Shown piece by piece: positions 15,395-23,646 of a stretch of 64,000 bases of DNA (positions are counted from its first letter, which is position 1; every line of letters begins with the position of its first letter). The stretch spans positions 2,327,995 to 2,391,994 of the forward strand of contig OZ246421.1 of NCBI GenBank assembly GCA_965231165.1, given 5' to 3'. This DNA comes from Micavibrio_C sp965231165. GTDB taxonomy: Bacteria; Pseudomonadota; Alphaproteobacteria; Micavibrionales; Micavibrionaceae. Both the position numbers and the translations under genes were made by a program. The notes under the pieces are model-generated. The model saw only the letters and a program-made list of their open reading frames with translations, was not told where the DNA came from and did not search any database.

Positions 15395-16126
15395 CTAGGC
15401 TATGAGCGCGATCACTTTTTTAGGAAGCATAATGTCGACAATGTCCATCCGGTATCCTATTCCGGCCTCCGTGGTGATCAATTTAGGGTCCGCAGAGTTG
15501 ATTTCTATTTTTTCTCGCAATTGGCCGATAAAGACGCGGAGGTATTGCGTGTCATCACCATGCGCCGGGCCCCAGACTTCATGAAGAATTTGTTTGTGCG
15601 TCAGCATTTTGCCGCGATGAACCATAAAATAACGCAGAAGATTATATTCCTTGGGCGTAAAGGAAAGCAGTTTATCATGAAGAAAAACTTCGTGCCGCAC
15701 CAGGTCCATTCGCAGCGGACCGTTATAAAGTTCCGGATGGCCGGCTTCCTGAATAGCAGATTTTCGTAAGGATGCATTGATCCGCGCGTAGAGCACATCA
15801 ACGTTAAATGGTTTGACTACATAATCATCGGCTCCTAAATCCAATGCAATAATCACGTTTTCATCCGCCGAATTTTCAGATAGGACAATGATGGGTGTTT
15901 GTGACCACTCCCGAATATCGGTGATGACATTTTTGCCCTGCATATCCGGAAGATTAAGAGCGAGTAGTACCAAATTTGGTTGAGAGGAAGCGCAAAACTG
16001 AACGCCTTGCTTACCTGTTTCGCAACCGACTACCTTGAAATCGGGTGAATCCAAAATCAGGCTCAGCATTTTCTGGGTTTGTGGATCGGTATCGATAACC
16101 AAAATGACGTTCTTTTTTGTGTTCAT
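15395..16126 (-). CDS. OmpR/KdpE-type response regulator lacking the phospho-acceptor Asp
   Basis: 243 residues. The receiver domain (1-120) keeps the acidic pocket in part (VIDTDPQ), the Ser of PIIVLSEN and the Lys of YVVKPFN. The position expected to be the phosphorylated Asp is Ala56 in LVLLALNLPDMQG (GCT, one base from GAT). The C-terminal winged-helix domain (about 130-225) is intact: LLSFTPKEYNLLRYFM, HKQILHEVWG, YLRVFIGQLREKI, TEAGIGYRM. No sensor kinase gene lies nearby. It probably binds DNA without phosphorylation. It faces the mini-protein operon and is its most obvious candidate regulator, which is an inference from position only. Confidence 0.88.
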   Translation of the reverse strand: MNTKKNVILVIDTDPQTQKMLSLILDSPDFKVVGCETGKQGVQFCASSQPNLVLLALNLPDMQGKNVITDIREWSQTPIIVLSENSADENVIIALDLGADDYVVKPFNVDVLYARINASLRKSAIQEAGHPELYNGPLRMDLVRHEVFLHDKLLSFTPKEYNLLRYFMVHRGKMLTHKQILHEVWGPAHGDDTQYLRVFIGQLREKIEINSADPKLITTEAGIGYRMDIVDIMLPKKVIALIA

Positions 16127-16467
16127 TTATTGAGGCATCCAATTTTTGCGCGGCCATCTAACTATCTGCGGTTGTTATGACTATCAATTATAAGGGGGAG
16201 CTTAGTGTTATCACGCGAGTCCTTAAATAGATAGTTTCCAATATAGCTGCCGAAAATGCATGTCTGTGGTGACTGAAAATATTCTTGGGCGGGCAGGACG
16301 CTAACTTGTCTCAGCTCTGTAAATTCAGAGAAAATCGTTAGAAACTTGCTCTCGCGAAGCGTCATTTACATAGAGCCCCCCCCCTGCGGTGATTTTTTAA
16401 CATTGTTTGCCGTGCAATCAGATGCTTATCATGGCATCTAATCATAAAAAGCTATCACAGAGAGATT
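16127..16467. other. Gap between the response regulator and hutU
   Basis: 341 bases that hold the start regions of two divergent genes. A 67-codon frame on the minus strand (16162-16365) has no recognisable domain or ribosome site and is not called. A run of nine C lies at about 16377-16385. The only ordered element is the inverted repeat at 16420-16439. Confidence 0.5.
16420..16439. promoter_or_regulatory. Inverted repeat upstream of hutU
   Basis: AGATGC, eight bases, GCATCT: six-base perfect arms ending 28 bases before the hutU start. The place fits an operator of the hut operon. It is not the usual HutC site, and no hutC gene lies in this window. Confidence 0.35.
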
Positions 16468-18168
16468 ATGGCCATGACTGCACAACCAGCACTTAAAAGC
16501 CACAACGTGGTCAGGGCCTCTAGGGCTCTTACGCCTTCGACCAAGGCGGGCTGGCTGACGGAAGCGCCGTTGCGCATGCTGATGAATAATCTTGATCCCG
16601 ATGTCGCTGAAAACCCCGATGAGTTGGTAGTTTATGGCGGTATCGGCAAGGCGGCGCGCAATTGGGAATGTTTTGATCGCATCGTTGAAACGCTGCAAAA
16701 TCTGGCTGCCGATGAAACGTTGCTGGTGCAATCAGGCAAGCCGGTGGGTGTGTTTAAAACCCATGCGGATGCGCCGCGGGTGCTGATCGCCAATTCCAAT
16801 CTGGTGCCGCACTGGGCGACCTGGGAGCATTTCCGCGAGCTCGATAAAAAAGGCCTGATGATGTACGGCCAGATGACGGCGGGATCGTGGATTTATATCG
16901 GTTCGCAAGGCATCGTGCAGGGTACTTATGAAACGTTTGCCGAGGCCGGACGGCAGCATTTCAACGGGCAGATGGCCGGAAAATGGATTCTGACTGGCGG
17001 TTTGGGCGGCATGGGCGGGGCGCAGCCATTAGCGGCGACCATGGCTGGCGCGTCGATGCTGGCGGTGGAATGCCGCGAGGCGCATATCCAGCGCCGCCTG
17101 GATACACGCTATCTTGATCGGCGCGCCGATACGCTGGATGAGGCGCTGGCGATTATTGAGGATTCCCACAAACAGGGTAAGCCTGTTTCCGTTGGGCTGT
17201 TGGGCAATGCCGCTGACATCTTCCCTGAAATCGCGCATAAGGCCAAAACCGACAAGCGTTATCGTCCTGATGCAGTGACCGACCAGACCAGCGCCCATGA
17301 CCCGTTGAACGGTTATCTGCCCAAAGGCTGGAGCCTTGATAAAGCGGCGGCGATGCGGCTTGAAAATCCGGATGCTGTTGTCAAAGCGGCGATGGAATCG
17401 ATGAAGCTTCAGGTGCAGGCGATGCTGGCGTTGCACGACATGGACATCCCCGTGTTCGACTACGGCAATAATATTCGCCAGATGGCGCTGGAGGCGGGGG
17501 AGGCCCGCGCTTTTGAGTTTCCCGGTTTTGTCCCCGCTTATATCCGGCCTCTGTTTTGCCGTGGCATCGGGCCGTTCCGCTGGGCGGCGCTTTCTGGTGA
17601 CCCTGAAGATATTTATAAAACTGATGCCAAGGTGAAAGAGCTGATCCCCGATGATACGCATCTGCATAACTGGCTTGATATGGCGCGGGAGCGGATCAAA
17701 TTTCAGGGGTTGCCTGCGCGTATCTGCTGGCTGGGTTTGGGGCAGCGCGCTAAAATCGGTCTGGCGTTGAATGAGATGGTCGCCCGCGGAGAATTAAAGG
17801 CGCCGTTGGTTATTGGCCGCGATCATCTGGATTCCGGCTCGGTCGCCAGCCCCAACCGTGAAACCGAAGGCATGATTGATGGTTCCGATGCCGTGTCAGA
17901 CTGGCCGTTGCTGAATGCTTTATTGAACTGTGCATCGGGCGCGACATGGGTGTCGCTGCACCATGGCGGCGGCGTTGGCATGGGTTATTCGCAGCATTCT
18001 GGTATGGTGGTTGTGTGCGATGGTACGCCAGAGGCGGCGGCGCGACTTGAGCGTGTGCTGACCAATGATCCCGGCACGGGCGTGATGCGCCATGCCGATG
18101 CGGGTTACGATATCGCGATTGCCTGCGCTAAAGAACAGGGACTGAAGCTGCCAATGGTCAGGGGTTAG
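16468..18168 (+). CDS. hutU: Urocanate hydratase
   Basis: Second step of histidine breakdown: urocanate plus water gives imidazolone-propionate, with tightly bound NAD. 566 residues, close to the family's usual 555-560. Seen motifs are YGGIGKAARNW, the NAD-binding GGLGGMGGAQPLA, GNNIRQMA, the active-site region RICWLGLGQRAKIG with the conserved Cys, and the C-terminal WVSLHHGGGVGMGYSQHSGM. Two Met codons (16468 and 16474) are both possible starts. HutH begins three bases after the stop, so the two are translated from one message. An inverted repeat sits just upstream. Confidence 0.97.
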   Translation: MAMTAQPALKSHNVVRASRALTPSTKAGWLTEAPLRMLMNNLDPDVAENPDELVVYGGIGKAARNWECFDRIVETLQNLAADETLLVQSGKPVGVFKTHADAPRVLIANSNLVPHWATWEHFRELDKKGLMMYGQMTAGSWIYIGSQGIVQGTYETFAEAGRQHFNGQMAGKWILTGGLGGMGGAQPLAATMAGASMLAVECREAHIQRRLDTRYLDRRADTLDEALAIIEDSHKQGKPVSVGLLGNAADIFPEIAHKAKTDKRYRPDAVTDQTSAHDPLNGYLPKGWSLDKAAAMRLENPDAVVKAAMESMKLQVQAMLALHDMDIPVFDYGNNIRQMALEAGEARAFEFPGFVPAYIRPLFCRGIGPFRWAALSGDPEDIYKTDAKVKELIPDDTHLHNWLDMARERIKFQGLPARICWLGLGQRAKIGLALNEMVARGELKAPLVIGRDHLDSGSVASPNRETEGMIDGSDAVSDWPLLNALLNCASGATWVSLHHGGGVGMGYSQHSGMVVVCDGTPEAAARLERVLTNDPGTGVMRHADAGYDIAIACAKEQGLKLPMVRG

Positions 18169-18171
18169 GAC

Positions 18172-19683
18172 ATGAGCGTATTTGTACTGAAACCCGGAAC
18201 CCTGAATCTCGCTGATTTACGGTTTATATATAGTCAGCCGGTAACGTTGAGCCTGCCGGATTCGTGCCGTAAGGTGATGGATGACAGCGTTGCTATCGTC
18301 GACCGCATTGTCGCATCGGATAAAACCGTCTATGGCGTCAATACCGGCTTTGGCAAACTGGCGCAGAAAAAAATCCCGCAAGACCAACTTGAAAAATTGC
18401 AGGAAAATCTGGTGTTGTCGCATGCGACGGGTACCGGGCTGTTGCTTGATGATGCCATCGTCCGGCTGATGATGGTGCTCAAAATCAATGCGTTGGCGCA
18501 GGGTTATTCCGGCATCCGCGCTGAGGTGGTGCAGGCGCTGGTGACTCTGATCAATGCCGGGGTTTATCCGTGCGTCCCCTGCAAGGGTTCTGTGGGCGCT
18601 TCCGGTGATTTAGCGCCGCTGGCGCATATGAGCGCGGCCTTGCTCGGGCATGGGCAGGTGCGCTGCGCCGGGAAAATAATATCCGCTGCAGAAGGTCTTA
18701 CAAAAGCAGGATTGAAACCGCTAACGCTTGGCCCCAAGGAAGGGCTGGCGCTGCTGAATGGTACGCAGCTTTCAACCGCGCTCGCTTTGGCCGGGTTGTT
18801 TGGTGCGCAAGATGCTTTTGCGGCGGCCCTCATTGCCGGGGCGATGACGCTGGATGCTTGCAAAGGTTCGATCTCACCGTTTCAGGAAGAATTGCAACGT
18901 GTGCGCGGTCAGCCGGGACAGATGATCGTCGCGGCCAAATTGCGGACGTTGCTGGCGGGGAGCGCTATTCATGAATCGCACCGCGATTGTGGCAAGGTGC
19001 AAGATCCTTATAGTCTGCGTTGCATGCCGCAGGTGATGGGCAGCTGTTATGATTTCATGGGATTTGCCGCGGGTGTGCTGGAACGCGAAGCGAATGCTGT
19101 TTCCGATAACCCGCTGGTATTTGCCGGTCCCGACCGGATTCTCTCCGGCGGTAATTTTCATGCTGAACCGGTGGCGATGGCGGCGGATACGCTGGCGCTT
19201 GTCATTGCTGAGATTGGCAGCATGGCGGAGCGGCGGATTGCGATGATCGTTGATGCCCATTTAAGCGGCTTGCCGCCGTTTCTGGTCGAAGGGGCCGGGG
19301 TCAATTCCGGCTTTATGATCGCCCATGTCACGGCGGCGGCGCTTGCCAGTGAAAACAAGCAAATGGCTTATCCGGCCTGCGTTGACAGTATTCCGACTTC
19401 GGCCAATCAGGAAGACCATGTCAGCATGGCGACGCACGGGGCGCGGCGTTTGCTGGAGATGGCTGACAATACCAAAACCATCGTGGCGATTGAGTTGCTG
19501 GCGGCGGCGCAGGGTATGGATTTTCATCGCCCGCTGAAAAGTTCGGCGGTACTGGAAGAGGCGCATGCCAAAATTCGTGCGGTGGTGCCGTTTTATAGTC
19601 AGGATCGTTTTTTCGCGCCGGATATTGAAGCGGCGAAGAATTTAGTGAGTGCAGGCGCGTTTTCTGCCGCAGGCATGCCATGA
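18172..19683 (+). CDS. hutH: Histidine ammonia-lyase
   Basis: First step of histidine breakdown: elimination of ammonia to give urocanate. 503 residues. GSVGASGDLAPLAHM contains the Ala-Ser-Gly triad (about 142-144) that cyclises into the MIO electrophile. Other conserved blocks are YGVNTGFGKLA, LALLNGTQLSTALAL, QDPYSLRCMPQV, SDNPLVF and SANQEDHVSM. The length and the order of motifs are normal. It sits between hutU and hutG, and its last four bases overlap the hutG start (ATGA). Confidence 0.97.
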   Translation: MSVFVLKPGTLNLADLRFIYSQPVTLSLPDSCRKVMDDSVAIVDRIVASDKTVYGVNTGFGKLAQKKIPQDQLEKLQENLVLSHATGTGLLLDDAIVRLMMVLKINALAQGYSGIRAEVVQALVTLINAGVYPCVPCKGSVGASGDLAPLAHMSAALLGHGQVRCAGKIISAAEGLTKAGLKPLTLGPKEGLALLNGTQLSTALALAGLFGAQDAFAAALIAGAMTLDACKGSISPFQEELQRVRGQPGQMIVAAKLRTLLAGSAIHESHRDCGKVQDPYSLRCMPQVMGSCYDFMGFAAGVLEREANAVSDNPLVFAGPDRILSGGNFHAEPVAMAADTLALVIAEIGSMAERRIAMIVDAHLSGLPPFLVEGAGVNSGFMIAHVTAAALASENKQMAYPACVDSIPTSANQEDHVSMATHGARRLLEMADNTKTIVAIELLAAAQGMDFHRPLKSSAVLEEAHAKIRAVVPFYSQDRFFAPDIEAAKNLVSAGAFSAAGMP

Positions 19684-20492
19684 GCATTTTTTCTCTGCAT
19701 GAAGGTGCCGCGCCGCTGATCATCAGTATTCCGCATGCGGGGACTGTTGTGCCCGATGAGATCAAGGCGCGGATGACGCGTGAAGCGCTGCGCTTGCCCG
19801 ATACCGACTGGCATATCCCGCAGCTTTACGATTTTGCGGCAGCCATGGGTGTTACGATCGTCAGTGCGCATTATTCGCGCTATGTGATTGACCTTAACCG
19901 CCCGCCGGATAATGCCGCGCTTTATCCGGGGCAGACCAAGGTTTCTTTATGCCCTGATGAAACTTTCGAGGGCGAAAAAATATATAAAGATGGCGCGGAA
20001 CCGGATGGGCAGGAGGTCGCGCAGCGTCTCGAAAAATATTGGCGGCCTTATCATGATGAACTGCGCCAGCAGATTGAACGCCTGAAGCAAGAACATGGTT
20101 ATGCGGTGCTTTATGATGCGCACTCGATTAAAGGTGATTTGCCGCGTTTGTTCGAAGGGCGCTTGCCGGACATAAATTTGGGTACGGCCAAGGGCATTAG
20201 TTGCGCCCCCGACATGGAACAAGCCGCGTATAAGGCGGCGCAGGATTGTTCATATGGCAGCATTTTGAACGGGCGCTTTATCGGCGGCTATATCACCCGT
20301 CATTACGGCGATCCGGCGCATGACGTACATGCCCTGCAAATGGAACTGGTGCGCGAGAATTATATGAACGAAAGTGATTTTTCGTTTGATGAAGGACGTG
20401 CGCAGAATTTACGCGTGGCGTTGAAAAGTGTTCTTCAATCTGTTCTGGACTGGGGTGTCGCCACATATAAACCGTTACGCACCACGGCATAG
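19680..20492 (+). CDS. hutG: N-formylglutamate deformylase (amidohydrolase)
   Basis: Last step of the five-step histidine route: N-formylglutamate to formate and glutamate. 270 residues with the FGase blocks IISIPHAGTVVP, YVIDLNRPPDNAALYPGQ, YHDELRQQIERL, VLYDAHSI and RHYGDP-HALQMELVRENYM. The metal ligands are the His of the first block and the Glu/His of the later ones. Its presence together with HutF shows that the organism uses the formylglutamate path and not formimidoylglutamase. The end overlaps the convergent hutI by 58 bases. Confidence 0.94.
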   Translation: MSIFSLHEGAAPLIISIPHAGTVVPDEIKARMTREALRLPDTDWHIPQLYDFAAAMGVTIVSAHYSRYVIDLNRPPDNAALYPGQTKVSLCPDETFEGEKIYKDGAEPDGQEVAQRLEKYWRPYHDELRQQIERLKQEHGYAVLYDAHSIKGDLPRLFEGRLPDINLGTAKGISCAPDMEQAAYKAAQDCSYGSILNGRFIGGYITRHYGDPAHDVHALQMELVRENYMNESDFSFDEGRAQNLRVALKSVLQSVLDWGVATYKPLRTTA

Positions 20493-21649
20493 CAGGGATT
20501 GCGGCTGATGCTATAGCTAAGTTCGGCCAGTTCATTGACATCCCACAACACAAAATCGGCGCGACAACCCTGTTCCAGTTTTCCGGCGTCGTGCCAGCCC
20601 AGGGCTTTGGCGGCATGACAGGTTACGCCCGCGAGAGCTTCTTCCGGCGTCAGGCGGAAGAGGGTGCAGGCCATGTTCATCATCAGCAATAGCGAATGCA
20701 CCGGCGCGGTGCCGGGATTGTGGTCGGTGGCAATCGCGATGGGCACATTATGTTTACGCAGCAGATCAATCGGCGGCAACTGTGTTTCACGCAGGAAATA
20801 AAAGGCGCCGGGCAGTAATACCGCCACGGTTCCGGCTTCGGCCATCGCCTTGATACCGTCTTCGTCGAGATATTCGAGATGGTCGGCGGAAAGGGCGTGA
20901 TAACGCGCTGCCAATGCGCTGCCGTGCTGGTTGGATAATTGTTCGGTATGGAGTTTGACGGGCAAGCCCAGTTCCTGCGCTTTCTTAAAAACACGCGCGG
21001 TCTGTGCCAGATTAAAGCCAATCCGTTCACAAAAGGCATCGACCGCATCGACCAGTCCGGCCTCGTGCAGGGCCGGGAGCATGTCTTCGCAAATATGGGT
21101 GATGTAATCATCGGCGCGGTCTTTATATTCTGGCGGTAACGCATGCGCGCCTAAAAACGTGCGTTGTACGCGGATGCCGGTTTCCTGACCGAGCCGCGTC
21201 GCCACGGTCAGCATTTTCTTTTCCGTGACTGTATCGAGGCCGTAGCCGGATTTGATCTCAATCCCGGTGACGCCTTCGGTCATCAAATTATGCAAACGAC
21301 GACGCGCGGTGGCCAATAACTCGTCTTCGCTGGCGGCGCGGGTGGCCTTTACGGTGGAAAGGATACCGCCGCCTGCTTTGGCGATGTCCTCATAGCTGGT
21401 TCCTTGCAGACGCATTTCAAATTCGCGGGCACGGTTGCCGCCATAGACAAGATGGGTATGGCAATCGATTAGGCCGGGGGTCATCCAGCGACCGCCGCCA
21501 TCGTGAATCTTAGCGGCCAGAGTCTCCGGTGCGGCGGGCAGGGCTTTTTGCGGGCCGATCCATGCGATTTTTCCGGCCTGAATGCCGATTGCGCCGGGAT
21601 TTTCCATCCCGCCGGGTGTACGCACATTGATCCAGATAGAATCCCACAT
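20435..21649 (-). CDS. hutI: Imidazolonepropionase
   Basis: Third step: opens the imidazolone ring to N-formimidoyl-glutamate. 404 residues of the amidohydrolase fold. Seen are LIDCHTHLVYGGNRAREFEMR with the HxH metal pair, ATDHNPGTAP with the metal Asp, HTEQLSNQHG, and SADHLEY. The start at 21649 gives MWDSIWINVRTPGG, typical of the family. It is read against hutUHG, and its last codons overlap the end of hutG. With hutF on the other side it shares a 49-base divergent promoter region. Confidence 0.96.
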   Translation of the reverse strand: MWDSIWINVRTPGGMENPGAIGIQAGKIAWIGPQKALPAAPETLAAKIHDGGGRWMTPGLIDCHTHLVYGGNRAREFEMRLQGTSYEDIAKAGGGILSTVKATRAASEDELLATARRRLHNLMTEGVTGIEIKSGYGLDTVTEKKMLTVATRLGQETGIRVQRTFLGAHALPPEYKDRADDYITHICEDMLPALHEAGLVDAVDAFCERIGFNLAQTARVFKKAQELGLPVKLHTEQLSNQHGSALAARYHALSADHLEYLDEDGIKAMAEAGTVAVLLPGAFYFLRETQLPPIDLLRKHNVPIAIATDHNPGTAPVHSLLLMMNMACTLFRLTPEEALAGVTCHAAKALGWHDAGKLEQGCRADFVLWDVNELAELSYSISRNPCYAVVRNGLYVATPQSRTD

Positions 21650-21698
21650 TGTTTCCCTCTACAATATCTCCGGAAGCAGTTCTGAAGGAGCATAACCG

Positions 21699-23033
21699 AT
21701 GCCCGATTTTTTGGCAAAAGCCGCCCTTTTACCGCAAGGCTGGGCCGATGACGTTCTTATCAGCGTTGATGAAGCGGGCTGGATTACCGCCGTTCGTCCG
21801 GGTCAGCCCTCTGCCGTAGCGCAAACCCTCGATGGCCCGGTTGTTCCGGGGATGCCGAACCTGCATTCGCATGCTTTTCAATATGCGATGGCCGGACTGG
21901 CCGAGCATAGCGAAGATCCTGCCAACAGCTTCTGGAGTTGGCGCAAGGTCATGTATGGCTTTCTCGATACGCTGGGACCGGCAGAACTGGAGCGGATCGC
22001 GACAGGGCTTTATAGCGCGATGCTGAAGGCCGGTTATACGCAAGTTGCCGAATTTCATTATCTTCACCACCGCCCCGACGGGACGCCTTATGAAGACCGG
22101 GCGCATTTATCGCATTGCATGATCCGCGCCGCCAAGGCCGCCGGAATCGGTATTACGTTGTTACCGGTTTTGTATGCGCATGGGGGTTTCGGCGGACAGG
22201 CGCCGGAAAGCGGGCAAAGGCGCTTTATCAATAGCCCTGCGCAAATTCTGGATATGATTGCTTCGCTCTATAGGGATTATGAAGCTGACCCCGAAGTGCA
22301 AATTGGTCTGGCGCTGCATTCTCTGCGCGCCACCACGCCGGAGATGATTACCGAAACAGTCAGTGCCGTACGACGCATCAATCCGCAGATGTCGATCCAT
22401 ATCCATATGGCCGAACAGGAGAAGGAGGTCGATGATTGCAAGGCGTGGAGCGGCCAGCGACCTGTTGAATGGCTCCTTGAGCATAATGATGTCGATTCGC
22501 ACTGGTGCCTTATCCATGCCACGCACATGACGGAAACGGAGACTCGCGATCTGGCGCTCTCCGGCGCGGTGGCGGGGTTGTGCCCGACGACAGAGGCCAA
22601 TCTGGGCGATGGGGTGTTTAACCTGACGCCCTATCTGGAACATGGCGGACGTTTCGGTATTGGCTCCGATAGCCATATCTCGGTGAACATGATCGAGGAG
22701 TTACGCTGGCTGGAATATGGTCAGCGCCTGACACGGCGACAGCGTCTGATCGCCCGCAGAGCGACAGAGCAGCATACCGGTGCATTCCTTTATAAATCAG
22801 CCCTCGCAGGCGGGGCGCAGGCGCTCGGCACAAAAACCGGAAAGATAGAAGCCGGATGTCGCGCTGATTTCATTGTGCTGGATAGTCAGTGTCCGGCGCT
22901 TAAGGGTAAGGGCCATGATCTCGTTCTGGATGCGGCCATCTTCGCCAGCAATAGCCCGCCAGTCAGGGATGTTTTTGTCGGTGGGCATGCCGTCGTCAAA
23001 AATTTTAAGGCTCTGCATGATGAAAATACTTAA
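21699..23033 (+). CDS. hutF: Formimidoylglutamate deiminase
   Basis: Fourth step: formimidoyl-glutamate to N-formylglutamate and ammonia. 444 residues. Amidohydrolase motifs are GMPNLHSHAFQYAMAGLAE (HxH), MSIHIHMAEQEKEVDDCKAW, HATHMTETE and GIGSDSHISVNMIEELRWLEYGQRL. This matches the Pseudomonas-type HutF. It is divergent from hutI. The next gene (ankyrin protein) starts inside its last five codons, so the hut region is physically joined to the envelope operon that follows. Confidence 0.95.
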   Translation: MPDFLAKAALLPQGWADDVLISVDEAGWITAVRPGQPSAVAQTLDGPVVPGMPNLHSHAFQYAMAGLAEHSEDPANSFWSWRKVMYGFLDTLGPAELERIATGLYSAMLKAGYTQVAEFHYLHHRPDGTPYEDRAHLSHCMIRAAKAAGIGITLLPVLYAHGGFGGQAPESGQRRFINSPAQILDMIASLYRDYEADPEVQIGLALHSLRATTPEMITETVSAVRRINPQMSIHIHMAEQEKEVDDCKAWSGQRPVEWLLEHNDVDSHWCLIHATHMTETETRDLALSGAVAGLCPTTEANLGDGVFNLTPYLEHGGRFGIGSDSHISVNMIEELRWLEYGQRLTRRQRLIARRATEQHTGAFLYKSALAGGAQALGTKTGKIEAGCRADFIVLDSQCPALKGKGHDLVLDAAIFASNSPPVRDVFVGGHAVVKNFKALHDENT

Positions 23034-23646
23034 TGTAGCTTTGCGCGCCTTTTCCGCTCGTGATCATGCTGCGCTGGCCGCGTGTCTGATTACGCTGGGT
23101 GCCAACCCGTATGACACGGATGCAGCGGGGCGCACCGCCTTTAATTGCGCCGCCAGTAACGGCCTGATGGCGCTGGCTACGCTGACGAAAATTGCGTTTG
23201 CAGATACGCAAAAACCGCTTTCACGCCGCCGCTGGAAACAATTTGATCTCAACACCCCTTCGGGGGCTTACGGTTCAACCCTGATTACTTATGCAGCCAA
23301 AGTTTGTGATGTGGTTACCGTCAAAGCAATGATCGATGCGGGTGCTGACCTGCGCATCGTAAACGGGAGCGGCTGGAGCCTGCTGCATTGTGCCGCCGTC
23401 ATGCCTGACCGTACTGAAATATTGAAGTCGCTGCTACAGGCCTTCCATACGCAAGGTCACGGGAATCTTATCAATGCGCGCACAACCCATATTTATGAAA
23501 CTGTTTATAGCGGCCATAAAGTTATTTATGCGGCAGAATTAACGGCGACGGATCTATGTTGCGTACGGCTAGACCAAGACCCGTCATGTCCGCCGGAGCT
23601 GGCCCAATATCCGGAGATTTTTATAGGGCAGAGGAACCATGCGTAA
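23017..23646 (+). CDS. Ankyrin-repeat protein
   Basis: 209 residues from the first of two adjacent ATG codons at 23017 and 23020. About three ankyrin repeats are visible: ITLGANPYDTDAAGRTAFNC, ITYAAKVCDVVTVKAMIDAG and ADLRIVNGSGWSLLHCAAVM. No signal peptide is present. The start lies within hutF and the stop overlaps the YdbH-like start by eight bases, so it is translationally linked on both sides. Its partner is unknown. A second ankyrin protein of about 287 residues occurs at 42.4 kb. Confidence 0.75.
   Translation: MMKILNVALRAFSARDHAALAACLITLGANPYDTDAAGRTAFNCAASNGLMALATLTKIAFADTQKPLSRRRWKQFDLNTPSGAYGSTLITYAAKVCDVVTVKAMIDAGADLRIVNGSGWSLLHCAAVMPDRTEILKSLLQAFHTQGHGNLINARTTHIYETVYSGHKVIYAAELTATDLCCVRLDQDPSCPPELAQYPEIFIGQRNHA

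Noticed and set aside
16162..16365. 67-codon frame on the minus strand between the response regulator and hutU
   Set aside because: No ribosome site, no recognisable composition of a real protein, and it overlaps likely promoter sequence of two divergent genes.
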